Of a stretch of DNA of 21,305 bases, positions 6,216 through 13,967 are shown piece after piece. This DNA comes from Christensenella sp. UBA3798 (GTDB lineage: Bacteria > Bacillota > Clostridia > Christensenellales > CAG-1252): positions 1 through 21,305 of the forward strand of contig DFEQ01000104.1 of the NCBI GenBank assembly GCA_002368735.1, written 5' to 3'. The translations under genes were made by a program, and so were the position numbers. The notes beneath the pieces were generated by a model that saw only the letters and a program-made list of their open reading frames with translations, was not told the origin of the DNA and did not search any database. The stretch's first letter is position 1, and every line of letters begins with the position of its first letter.

Positions 6216-6416
6216 ATGAAGAAAATAGAAGATGACAGGTTTATCGTCAGCGTCAAGGTGGGGTCAAAGGGGCAGATCACCGTGCCTATTGAGGCGCGCC
6301 GAATGTTCGATATCAAGGAGGGCGATACCCTGATGGTGATGGGGGATAAGAGTCGCGGCGGCATCGCTATCCTGAAGGCGGACGCCTTTTACGATTTGAT
6401 GGGGGATATCAAATGA
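6216..6416 (+). CDS. AbrB/SpoVT-type DNA-binding regulator
   Basis: 66-residue protein consisting almost only of a swapped-hairpin AbrB domain: VKVGSKGQITVPIEARRMFD (about residues 9-28) followed by IKEGDTLMVMG. Such proteins bind DNA as dimers or tetramers. A strong AGGAGGT (6203-6209) precedes the ATG by 6 nt. Its stop overlaps the next start (ATGA at 6413-6416), so it is translationally coupled to an ABC exporter. Small AbrB-domain genes placed before drug-exporter-like ABC genes usually act as local regulators; autoregulation at the 6155-6183 promoter is my inference. An antitoxin role (MazE-like) is unlikely because no toxin gene follows. Confidence 0.88.
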   Translation: MKKIEDDRFIVSVKVGSKGQITVPIEARRMFDIKEGDTLMVMGDKSRGGIAILKADAFYDLMGDIK

Positions 6417-7150
6417 GCGCCGCCATAGAAATACGCGCCCTCCGCAAGGAGTATAAGCATCTCGTGGCGGTGAAGGAGCTTTCGCTGGATATCGAGGAAG
6501 GGGAGCTCTTCTCCCTCCTCGGCGTCAACGGCGCGGGCAAGACCACCACCATCAAGATGTTGACCACGCTGACCCGCCCCACCTCGGGCGACGCCCTTAT
6601 TTTCGGCAAGTCCATCGTATCTCACCCCGAGGAGGTCAAGGGGCTCGTGGACGTTTCGATGCAGGAGACCGCCGTCGCGCGCAAGCTGACGGTGGAGGAG
6701 AATATCGACTTCTACGCCGATTTGAACGGACTGTCGTCAGAGGAGAAAGCGGCGGCGAAAGGGGAGATATTCGACGCATTCGGCTTGGCGGAGGTCAGGG
6801 CGCAACGCGCCTCCACCCTCTCGGGCGGCTGGCAGAGGAAATTGTCCATCGCGCTTGCCCTCGTGACCCGTCCCAAAGTACTCTTTCTCGACGAGCCCAC
6901 CCTCGGCTTGGACGTCCTCGCTCGGCGCGACCTATGGCGGCTGATCTCGGGCTTGAAGGGCAAGATGACTATCATCCTGACCACCCATTATATGGAGGAG
7001 GCGGAGGCTCTGTCCGACCGCATCGGCATCATGGACAAGGGCTCCCTCCGCTTCGTGGGCAGTAAGGAGGAGCTCTACGCCGCAAGCGGCAAGGCGACGG
7101 TCGAAGACGCATTCATCGAATTGGTTTCGGGAGGTGGCTGTCATGCGTGA
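6413..7150 (+). CDS. ABC transporter ATP-binding protein, DrrA/CcmA-like
   Basis: 245-residue ATPase subunit. Walker A GVNGAGKTT (residues 37-45), signature LSGGWQRK (136-143; W replaces the more usual Q/M), Walker B VLFLDEPTLGLD with D160/E161, and the switch histidine H192 in TTHYMEEAE. This pattern (TTHYMEEAE, LGLD) is typical of ABC-2 exporters of the antibiotic/daunorubicin-resistance type. It overlaps the AbrB gene by 4 bp and the permease gene by 8 bp, so the three proteins are probably made in fixed proportion. It energises export of an unknown substrate from the cytoplasmic side of the membrane. Confidence 0.95.
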   Translation: MSAAIEIRALRKEYKHLVAVKELSLDIEEGELFSLLGVNGAGKTTTIKMLTTLTRPTSGDALIFGKSIVSHPEEVKGLVDVSMQETAVARKLTVEENIDFYADLNGLSSEEKAAAKGEIFDAFGLAEVRAQRASTLSGGWQRKLSIALALVTRPKVLFLDEPTLGLDVLARRDLWRLISGLKGKMTIILTTHYMEEAEALSDRIGIMDKGSLRFVGSKEELYAASGKATVEDAFIELVSGGGCHA

Positions 7151-7892
7151 ATCTCTCTGCCGTATCTACACCCTTGCAAAGCGAAACGTGAAGGAGATCA
7201 TGCGCGACCCACTCTCTTTGATCTTTACCCTCGGCATGCCACTTGCGATGGAAATACTCTTCTACTTCCTCTTCCACGGCATGACGGCGCAGTTCGATAT
7301 GAAATACTTAGCGCCCGGCATCGTGGTCTTCTCGCAGGCATTCCTCTCGCTTTTCGCGGGGCTACTCATCGCGCAGGATAGGTCGAGCGCCTTCCTGACC
7401 CGCCTGTACGTTTCCCGCGCCCGTTCGCACGAATTTATCTTCGGATACGCGCTCTCCATGCTTCCCCTCGTCGCCGTACAATCGGTGCTTTTCTTCGTGG
7501 TGGGCGGCATCATCGACCCCACCATCTGGTCGGTCGGCGTGCTGTGGTGCGTGCTATTATCCCTCGTGACCGCTCTCTTTTACGTGGGTATGGGCATCCT
7601 TCTCGGCTCGCTGTGCACCGAGAAGTCCATCGGCGGCGTGGCATCCATCGTCATTGCGGGACAGTCGCTTCTCAGCGGAATGTGGTTCCCGCCCGACGGC
7701 TTGAACGGCGCCATCCTCACCATCATGCGCTGTTTGCCCTTTAAAAACGCTACCGACCTCATGCAGCGCGCCCTCGCGGGCTTTACCGGCGCGGCAGACT
7801 TCTTCATCCCCTTCGCGGTGGTGATAGCCTATACCGTCGTCGTCATCGGCGGTGCGATCTTTGCCTTTGCAAGGAAGATGCGGGCAAAATAA
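7143..7892 (+). CDS. ABC-2 type transporter permease
   Basis: 249-residue integral membrane protein with about six hydrophobic segments: about 20-50 (LIFTLGMPLAMEILFYFLF), 58-77, 100-125 (LSMLPLVAVQSVLFFVVGGI), 132-160, 168-190 and 220-245. The pattern fits the ABC-2 membrane family (DrrB-like). A GTG at 7134 is in frame, but the ATG at 7143 is 8 nt after GGAGG (7130-7134) and is preferred. It overlaps the ATPase gene by 8 bp. Together they would form a homodimeric-permease exporter (two ATPases, two permeases). The substrate is not predictable; lipid, peptide or drug efflux are options. Confidence 0.9.
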   Translation: MRESLCRIYTLAKRNVKEIMRDPLSLIFTLGMPLAMEILFYFLFHGMTAQFDMKYLAPGIVVFSQAFLSLFAGLLIAQDRSSAFLTRLYVSRARSHEFIFGYALSMLPLVAVQSVLFFVVGGIIDPTIWSVGVLWCVLLSLVTALFYVGMGILLGSLCTEKSIGGVASIVIAGQSLLSGMWFPPDGLNGAILTIMRCLPFKNATDLMQRALAGFTGAADFFIPFAVVIAYTVVVIGGAIFAFARKMRAK

Positions 7893-7965
7893 GCGCTCAT
7901 AAAGGGGAGTATACGTTCGTTAATGCGCTTGGGCGGGAGTTTCACACGGGGGGAAGGACGCCTCG

Positions 7966-7987
7966 CGCCGACTTTCGCCCTTCGGCG
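7966..7987. terminator. Possible weak terminator hairpin after the ABC operon
   Basis: CGCCGA (7966-7971) pairs with TCGGCG (7982-7987) across a 10-nt loop. There is no T-run directly after it; T-rich sequence starts only near 8010. It is the only stem I see between the permease and the next promoter, so it is offered with low confidence. Confidence 0.3.
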
Positions 7988-8027
7988 GTAATTACTGGTA
8001 ATTAATATAATTTATATATTTTTTTGT

Positions 8028-8056
8028 TTCATTATCGGTTTGTTTTGTTGTATAAT
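8028..8056 (+). promoter_or_regulatory. Probable promoter of the MscS/surface-protein operon
   Basis: A perfect TATAAT (8051-8056) with a poor -35 (TTCATT, 8028-8033) at 17 bp. The region is strongly AT-rich, which may compensate. The predicted start near 8063 gives a leader of about 80 nt. At its 5' end lies an 8-bp hairpin, GGAAAAGG/CTTTTTCC, at 8067-8088 that could stabilise the mRNA end. Confidence 0.65.
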
Positions 8057-8144
8057 AAGTAATTGTGGAAAAGGTACCCCCTTTTTCCGCGGCGCAAGCG
8101 CACTGTTTGCACGAATAAATGGGACAAAACAAAAGGAGTTCAAT

Positions 8145-9197
8145 ATGAAAAATCTTTTGGATAGCATCAAAAATTATTTCAAAGACTTCAAGCTGACTGC
8201 CGGCTTCGTCATCAAAGCCATCGCCTATCTGATCCTCATAGCGTACGTGATCTTGATGGCGTTCGGCAACTTGATGTTCGACCCGATGAACGGCTTCTGG
8301 CGCAGTTTGAATATCTTCGGCAAGGCGGGCGAGTTCAACGCGGCGATCCGTATCATCAGCTACGTGATCTTCCTGCTCGGCGCCAGCTGGCTCGTGCGTG
8401 CCGTGCTGAGGCTCATCGCGAAGCCCCTCCACAAAGGCAAAGCCATCGTGGAGATGCTGTGCAGCCTCATCAAATACGCGGCGATCATCGTTCTCCTCTT
8501 CTTCATCCTGAAGACTTTGGGGGTGGATACCACGGCGATCCTTGCAGGTATCGGGATCTTGGGGTTGGTCGTCGGTCTCGGCGCGCAGCCCCTCATCGCG
8601 GATATCCTCGCGGGGCTCTTCATCGTGTTTGAGCACCTCTTCGACGTCGGCGATATCATCGTGGCGGACGGCTTCCGCGGTACGGTCAAGGAGATCGGTA
8701 TCCGCACCACTCAGATCGTGGATACGGGCGGCAACGTCAAGATCATCAACAACGCCGACCTCAAGAACATCGTCAATATGACCGATCAGCTCTCTCTCGC
8801 CATCTGCGATATCGGTATCGAGTACGGCGAGTCCCTCGAAAGGGTGGAGGCGATCTTGAAGGCAAACTTCGACGCGATCAAGGCGGCGATCCCCGACATC
8901 AAGGAAGGTCCTTTCTATAAGGGCGTAGCCGAGCTCGGTGACTCCGCTGTCGTGATCCGCTTCGCCGCGATGTGCGAAGAGGGCGCGAGATACCAGGTGG
9001 AGCGCGATATGAACCGTCAGTTCAAGCTGCTCTTCGATAAGAACAATATCAACATCCCCTTCCCGCAGATCGTGCTCAATCAGCCCACCTCCTTCGAGGA
9101 CGCTACCAAGAAGCAGCAAAAGGACGCCAAGGAGTTCGTCAAGGAGCAGAAAGAGCTCAGCAAGGGCATCGCGGATACCGATTCGAACAGCTTCTGA
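8145..9197 (+). CDS. Mechanosensitive ion channel, MscS family
   Basis: 350-residue inner-membrane channel that opens under membrane tension to release solutes during hypo-osmotic shock. Hydrophobic helices lie at about 18-42, 70-90, 107-128 and the pore helix 133-160 (ILAGIGILGLVVGLGAQPLI, small-residue rich as in MscS TM3). The conserved beta domain follows (FDVGDIIVADGFRGTVKEIGIRTT). It has one or two more helices than minimal MscS. Start: ATG at 8145, 9 nt after AAAGGAG; the frame is open further upstream but that part overlaps the promoter. The C-terminal tail is lysine/glutamate rich. The next gene starts 27 bp later without a visible promoter, so they are probably one transcript. Confidence 0.93.
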   Translation: MKNLLDSIKNYFKDFKLTAGFVIKAIAYLILIAYVILMAFGNLMFDPMNGFWRSLNIFGKAGEFNAAIRIISYVIFLLGASWLVRAVLRLIAKPLHKGKAIVEMLCSLIKYAAIIVLLFFILKTLGVDTTAILAGIGILGLVVGLGAQPLIADILAGLFIVFEHLFDVGDIIVADGFRGTVKEIGIRTTQIVDTGGNVKIINNADLKNIVNMTDQLSLAICDIGIEYGESLERVEAILKANFDAIKAAIPDIKEGPFYKGVAELGDSAVVIRFAAMCEEGARYQVERDMNRQFKLLFDKNNINIPFPQIVLNQPTSFEDATKKQQKDAKEFVKEQKELSKGIADTDSNSF

Positions 9198-9224
9198 TCC
9201 TCTTCGGCATAAGGAAGTAAACCT

Positions 9225-12200
9225 GTGAAAGAACTGAATGATTACAAGATCATAAACGCGGACGGCGCCTCAAAGAAGCTCTGCAATAACGAGGGGAAGC
9301 TCTCCTTCTCCAACGATAAGCCGAATTTCGTCAAGGAAAGTATGTCGTCCGATTCTGCCGAGAACTTCCGCGCGGAGGAGTCTTATAGCGCTCCGAAACA
9401 GGAGAGTTCCGTCGGCAACAGGAATGCAAGTAGTGGCAGTGATACGTCTTCTGCCACTTCTTCTGCCTCTTCCTCCGCATCCTCCTCGGCGGCATCTTCC
9501 GCATCGTCGGCGGCTTCTTCCGCCGCGTCATCGGCGGCGTCTACCGCGGCGTCTACCGCCGCCTCCGTCGGCAGTAGTCTCGGTGCCATCGCAGGCACGG
9601 TGGCTTCGGCTGTCGCTACGGCGGCTATCGTCGTCGCCGTGTTCGTCAGCACCCTCGTTATCAACCTCTCTCTCGCCATGGCGGATATGTACTCATTGGT
9701 TTTTGAGATCGAGATGCAGGGCGCGCAGGCGGAGGACTTCGAGGATCCCATTTGGGCTATCCTCACCTCGGAAGACGGCACTCGCCGAGAGCAAGAGGTC
9801 CTGCAGGATACGGTGCTCCTCACCTTTGACGACTTGACTCCGGGGACGGAGTATCTTATCACGATCAAAAATTCCGAGAAGGTCTTCGTGGAGAAGAGCT
9901 TCTTTACCGCCACGACACCCGTCGAAAAGGGCGAGATGCTGACCTCTATGGAGGATCGCACCGTCTCGATCGATCTCAAGGGGATCAAGCTCGGCAGGGG
10001 AGAGTACTATACCCTCCTCGTCAAGGACGCCGAAGGCAGGAACGTATTTTCCAAGGACGGCGTGGAGCCCGACGCAAGCTACACCTTCACCCTCGACGAG
10101 CCGAAGAGCCTCTTCTTCTCCCTTTCCGTCGGCGGCAAAGCCATAGCGGTCTCCGAGATCAAATATATTCCCGTGCCCGTAGCGCACGTACACGAGTACG
10201 GCGACCTGATCGCTGCCGTCCCCGCTACCTGCGAGACTCCCGGCATGGCGGCGCACTATTATTGCGCGTCTTGCGGCAAATATTTTGATAATAATAAGGA
10301 CGAAGTGAGCGAGGATGCTCTCGTTCTCACCGCGCTCGGTCACGACTACGGTGAGCCCGAATTCATCTGGACCCCGATCTACGAAGCCGCCGAGCCCGTC
10401 GATCCTACGCCGAGCCCCGTCATTGACGGCGACGTAGTGCTGATCTCTGCGGATATGCTCCCCGACGACGAAGAGCATCCCACGGCGGACCTCTTCTCGG
10501 ACTTTGTCTCCCTCACTGCGGAACAGGTAGCCCATTTGGAGATCAGTACGTCCGGTAATGTCTACGTGATATACGCCTTTGACGAGGGCGGGTTCTATGT
10601 GGGGCAGTATATAGACGGCGTCTGGGATACGAGTGAGACTATGTATCCTTATCATGACATGGAGACGACCAATGCCAATTTGCGTAATATAGTCGAGGAA
10701 GGCGAAATACACTTTGCGTACCCCGTCAGAGTTCCTTCAACGGAAGAGCCTTCCGATCCCCCGGTAGCGGAAAGCATGGCGCTCAATATCTCGGATGGAG
10801 ATATCACCATCTATTCGGATGGATACGTGCAGAACGGTGATTTCCATGCCTTCGTGAGCTCGGAGGATCAGCGCTATCGCATCACGGGTAGTCGAGAGGG
10901 CGATCATCCTTTATACATCCGTGCATTGACGCATGAAGAGAACGACATTCCCACGGGCAAGCTGGACCTCTATCTTATCTTTGATAACTTGACGTTGACG
11001 GGTGGCAGTTGGTGCAGCGCGCTATGTATCGATGCCTATAGCGATATCGACATCGACATTCAAAACGTCGGGACGAGCACGATCATGGGGGACAACCATC
11101 CCGCATTTGCCATGGGTTATAACGGCGAATATACGATCAATATAGCCATTACCAGTGATGATGGATTCAATAACTTCGTATGTGCCAGACAGGATGAAGA
11201 GTCGCCGACCGTATACGCCTCGGATAATATGACCGTGACGATGAACGGCGTCGAGGCGGATAATAACGGCAATTTGATGGGCATGAGCCCGGCAGGCGCT
11301 ACTTCGGATGAGCCGCTTACTCTCGTCGGCTATACCGCTATCGCAAGGTTCACCTGCCATAATGATCCCACCCACGTGGTGGAGCTGGAGGCGACCGTCA
11401 CCTCCCTCGATACTCCCGCTACCTGCGAGACGGACGCCTATCGCACCTATACCGCCACCGTGCTCTTCGGCGACAAGGAGTATACGGGCAATAGGATCAC
11501 TACCTTTGAGGATACCGCGCTCGGACACTCCGCGAGCGACTGGATCGTGACCGTAGAGCCCACATGTACCGAAAAGGGCAGTAGGCACAAGGTTTGCACG
11601 GTTTGTGATGATGAGCTCGAAATCGAAGAATTGGATGCGCTCGGACACGACCTCGCCTTCATCGAGGGCGATTGGACCTGTGAGACGGGAGGAACGGTCG
11701 ATCACTATAAGTGCAACCGTTGTAATAAGCTCTTTGACCTTGAAGAAAACGAGGTCGAGGAAGAGGATCTCCTCCGCCCGTCGGGACACGACTGGGACGA
11801 GCCCGTCTTTACTTGGACGAGGACGAGTGACGGCTATAACGTCATAGCAGTCTTTACTTGCCGGAACGATGGAGATCACATCGTGAGGCAGAACGCAGAA
11901 GTAGAACTGCAGGAGAATAGATACGTCGCCACCGTGACCTTTGAGGGCGAGATATATACGGAGGAGCATACTGCACCCGACCTCAGCGTAGCGAACGGCA
12001 GGATCTATATCCGTCCCAACGACTATATCCAAAATTCCGCGCATGGTGGTAACTACACTCGCTTCGTCAGCAGCGAGAACGATCCTTACGTGATCAGCGG
12101 CTCGACTTCGTCGTCCCCGCAGGCTGTCGATATCTTCAATTTCAGTCAATATAATGATGGCAGCAGCGGCACTTACGACGGCAGATGGAACGACAGCGTA

Positions 12201-12983
12201 GAAGACTTCTACTTCCGCTTTGACGACCTCACGGTTTCGCTGTCCGGCGACTATCCCGTCTTCAATATCAGGGCGGAGAAGGACGTCAACCTTTATATTA
12301 CGCTCGACAGTGCGGTCAGCCTCTCCGGCTTGAGTCTCTTTAGGGCACAAGGATTGGATTGGACGCCGACTGTGAATATCTACGTCACGACGCAGGGATA
12401 TGCCTTTGCCAATTCCGGTAGCGGTAATCTGTATCGTGCCGAGAGCGGCGCCACGGTCAAACTCTATATAGACGGCGTCCACGTCGACGCTTCCGGCGCA
12501 GCTATGCCTCCCGAGATCTCGCTAAATGACGGTAGGTTCTTCGTCAACGCAAGCGGCTATGCGATGGGTTATAGCGAGTCTTGTCTGAATACGGCGACGC
12601 CTTTCGTCAGTTCCCAGTCGAAACCCTACGTGATCAGCAATCAAAATATTGAGGGGTGTGACAACATCATCAGCGTATATCAAACCGATTCGGGTATTGG
12701 TACGACTGATATCTATATCAAGCTCAGCAACGTAACGATCGAAGCGGGACCGTGGTGCAGCCTGTTCCTGATCGTCGCTACGAACACCGTGAACATCCAC
12801 CTCATCATCGAAGGCAACGTTACTTTCATCGGAGGGGATGGTCAGCAGATCTTCAGTTCGCAGGGCAGCGGATCGCCTACGGTACGCATCTATATCGATG
12901 AATCGGCAGGAACGTTCACAACCGAAACAACCGACGGATTGACGCACGCTGAGAGCGGCACGATCGACGTCAATTACGTATAA
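9225..12983 (+). CDS. Large membrane-anchored surface protein with CxxC repeats and three C-terminal modules
   Basis: 1252 residues, not a recognised named protein. GTG start 7 nt after AAGGAAG. No N-terminal signal peptide: about 70 charged residues, then a Ser/Ala-only-like tract (about 68-115), then one hydrophobic segment (about 120-147), followed by the large remainder, presumably outside (type II orientation). Residues about 155-330 resemble two Fn3-like folds (LTPGTEYLITI near 205). Residues about 330-390 and 710-915 hold repeated units with CxxC pairs (CASCG, CTVC, CNRC) ending in LGHD or SGHD, a pattern common in secreted gut Firmicutes proteins. Three C-terminal modules (about 519-686, 920-1088, 1099-1252) share a D/NGxI/F start, GYxxG-like segment and FVSS (F543, F947, F1127) before a YxIsG-like motif, and look beta-helical. 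Adhesion or envelope role is inference. Confidence 0.85.
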   Translation: MKELNDYKIINADGASKKLCNNEGKLSFSNDKPNFVKESMSSDSAENFRAEESYSAPKQESSVGNRNASSGSDTSSATSSASSSASSSAASSASSAASSAASSAASTAASTAASVGSSLGAIAGTVASAVATAAIVVAVFVSTLVINLSLAMADMYSLVFEIEMQGAQAEDFEDPIWAILTSEDGTRREQEVLQDTVLLTFDDLTPGTEYLITIKNSEKVFVEKSFFTATTPVEKGEMLTSMEDRTVSIDLKGIKLGRGEYYTLLVKDAEGRNVFSKDGVEPDASYTFTLDEPKSLFFSLSVGGKAIAVSEIKYIPVPVAHVHEYGDLIAAVPATCETPGMAAHYYCASCGKYFDNNKDEVSEDALVLTALGHDYGEPEFIWTPIYEAAEPVDPTPSPVIDGDVVLISADMLPDDEEHPTADLFSDFVSLTAEQVAHLEISTSGNVYVIYAFDEGGFYVGQYIDGVWDTSETMYPYHDMETTNANLRNIVEEGEIHFAYPVRVPSTEEPSDPPVAESMALNISDGDITIYSDGYVQNGDFHAFVSSEDQRYRITGSREGDHPLYIRALTHEENDIPTGKLDLYLIFDNLTLTGGSWCSALCIDAYSDIDIDIQNVGTSTIMGDNHPAFAMGYNGEYTINIAITSDDGFNNFVCARQDEESPTVYASDNMTVTMNGVEADNNGNLMGMSPAGATSDEPLTLVGYTAIARFTCHNDPTHVVELEATVTSLDTPATCETDAYRTYTATVLFGDKEYTGNRITTFEDTALGHSASDWIVTVEPTCTEKGSRHKVCTVCDDELEIEELDALGHDLAFIEGDWTCETGGTVDHYKCNRCNKLFDLEENEVEEEDLLRPSGHDWDEPVFTWTRTSDGYNVIAVFTCRNDGDHIVRQNAEVELQENRYVATVTFEGEIYTEEHTAPDLSVANGRIYIRPNDYIQNSAHGGNYTRFVSSENDPYVISGSTSSSPQAVDIFNFSQYNDGSSGTYDGRWNDSVEDFYFRFDDLTVSLSGDYPVFNIRAEKDVNLYITLDSAVSLSGLSLFRAQGLDWTPTVNIYVTTQGYAFANSGSGNLYRAESGATVKLYIDGVHVDASGAAMPPEISLNDGRFFVNASGYAMGYSESCLNTATPFVSSQSKPYVISNQNIEGCDNIISVYQTDSGIGTTDIYIKLSNVTIEAGPWCSLFLIVATNTVNIHLIIEGNVTFIGGDGQQIFSSQGSGSPTVRIYIDESAGTFTTETTDGLTHAESGTIDVNYV
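9424..9572 (+). repeat. Ser/Ala-coding low-complexity tract
   Basis: About 50 codons almost entirely Ser and Ala (plus Thr), built from variants of TCTTCC GCC/GCG TCG. It forms a flexible linker before the transmembrane segment of the 1252-residue protein. Repetitive DNA like this tends to change length, so alleles may differ here. Confidence 0.8.
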
Positions 12984-12998
12984 TGATCGCGCAAAAAC

Positions 12999-13028
12999 GG
13001 GAACGTCTATTCCTAAAGGAATAGTTCC
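12999..13028. other. Hairpin between the surface-protein and aquaporin genes
   Basis: CTATTCC (13007-13013) pairs with GGAATAG (13018-13024) around TAAA, and an outer GGAA/TTCC pair extends it with a 3-nt bulge. No T-run follows directly, so it is a weak terminator at best; it could also sit in the aquaporin leader. I see no convincing -35/-10 pair before the aquaporin gene. Confidence 0.5.
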
Positions 13029-13065
13029 ATAAAACAGTAATAAATTTTTATCGGAGGATAAACAA

Positions 13066-13788
13066 ATGAAAGATCTACTCAAGAAAGCAATTGCCGAATT
13101 CATCGGCACCTTCACCCTCGTCTTTATCGCTTGCGGCGTGGCGGCGTTGACGGGCGGCATCACGGACGGCGGCTCCATTGCGGCTACCGCATTCGCCTTC
13201 GGTCTCACCATCGTGGCGATGGCGTATTCCGTGGGCAGGATCAGCGGTTGTCACATCAACCCCGCAGTCTCCCTCGGCTGCCTCATCACCAAGCGCATGA
13301 ACGTCAAAGAGTTCTTTGTCTATGTATGCGCGCAGATCCTCGGCGGATTCGTCGGCGCGGTGCTTCTCTTCGGCATCATCAAGATGGCGGGCATCGAAGC
13401 GATGGGTAACGCTTGCAACGCTGCTGTCGGCGGCGTCCAGAACGCGGGCGGCATCATCGGCGCTCTTCTGACCGAGATCGTGCTGACCTGCATCTTCGTC
13501 TACGTCATCCTGAACGTTACCGACGAGAAGGCGGGCACCGGCAAGATCGCCGGGTTCGTGATCGGACTTACCCTGACCCTCGTGCACCTTGTCGGCATCA
13601 GGCTGACGGGCACCTCCGTGAACCCCGCTCGTAGCTTGGCTACCGCGTTCGGTACTGCTATCTTCAACGGCGACTTTGAGCCCTTGAAGCAGGTTTGGAT
13701 GTTCATCGTTGCTCCTCTTGCCGGCGCTGCGCTGGCTGCCGTCATCTACAAGGTGCTCCACACCGAGAAGGCGGCGGACGAGAAGTAA
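13066..13788 (+). CDS. aqpZ: Aquaporin, water-channel (AqpZ) type
   Basis: 240-residue MIP-family protein with six membrane helices and both half-helix motifs: NPA at N65-A67 (HINPAVSLG) and NPARS at N186. Selectivity-filter positions correspond to AqpZ: F45 (AqpZ F43), H174, T183 and R189. The bulky Phe/His pair marks a water-specific pore rather than a glycerol facilitator (GlpF). Ribosome site GGAGG at 13053-13057. The upstream neighbours are an MscS channel and a surface protein, so the stretch 8145-13788 carries two genes for osmotic adjustment. A bidirectional terminator closes it. Confidence 0.92.
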   Translation: MKDLLKKAIAEFIGTFTLVFIACGVAALTGGITDGGSIAATAFAFGLTIVAMAYSVGRISGCHINPAVSLGCLITKRMNVKEFFVYVCAQILGGFVGAVLLFGIIKMAGIEAMGNACNAAVGGVQNAGGIIGALLTEIVLTCIFVYVILNVTDEKAGTGKIAGFVIGLTLTLVHLVGIRLTGTSVNPARSLATAFGTAIFNGDFEPLKQVWMFIVAPLAGAALAAVIYKVLHTEKAADEK

Positions 13789-13822
13789 TTCTTCAAAGCG
13801 GGAATTGCTCCCTTACTTGGAT

Positions 13823-13861
13823 AAAAAAAGGATGGCAAGGCAACTTGCCATCTCTTTTTTT
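13823..13861. terminator. Strong bidirectional rho-independent terminator
   Basis: Perfect 9-bp stem GATGGCAAG/CTTGCCATC with loop GCAA (13831-13852). It is preceded by seven A (13823-13829) and followed by seven T (13855-13861), so it works on either strand. On the + strand it ends aqpZ transcription. Confidence 0.93.
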
Positions 13862-13952
13862 GTCCCACCCGTAAAAAGCTCGCAGTTACACTCTCCTTCG
13901 CCCCCTCCTATGCTATTTCGACAGCATTCGTCCGCGCGGGGCGTCGGGCAGG

Positions 13953-13961
13953 TGATACAAT
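13953..13961 (+). promoter_or_regulatory. Extended -10 promoter of the ROK-like gene
   Basis: TGA TACAAT, an extended -10 box (TACAAT at 13956-13961). The -35 region is GC-rich and has no match. The box ends 6 nt before the ATG at 13968, so the start of transcription would fall at or within a base or two of the start codon. Confidence 0.6.
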
Positions 13962-13967
13962 GGGGAT

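Noticed and set aside
8040..8144. Upstream extension of the MscS protein
   Set aside because: It would start upstream of the -10 box; the ATG at 8145 follows AAAGGAG.
8063..8144. Riboswitch in the MscS leader
   Set aside because: Only one simple hairpin (8067-8088) and about 80 nt of leader; no known riboswitch core or terminator is visible.
7992..9119. 375-residue open frame on the minus strand
   Set aside because: Antisense to the MscS gene and running through its promoter. Asp/Glu/His-rich shadow.
10200..11800. True zinc-ribbon domains in the 1252-residue protein
   Set aside because: CxxC pairs appear singly, without the second CxxC needed for a four-cysteine zinc ribbon, and the His spacing varies. 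They were described only as CxxC...GHD units.
11022..12482. 486-residue open frame on the minus strand
   Set aside because: Antisense to the 1252-residue protein; compositional shadow without start signals.
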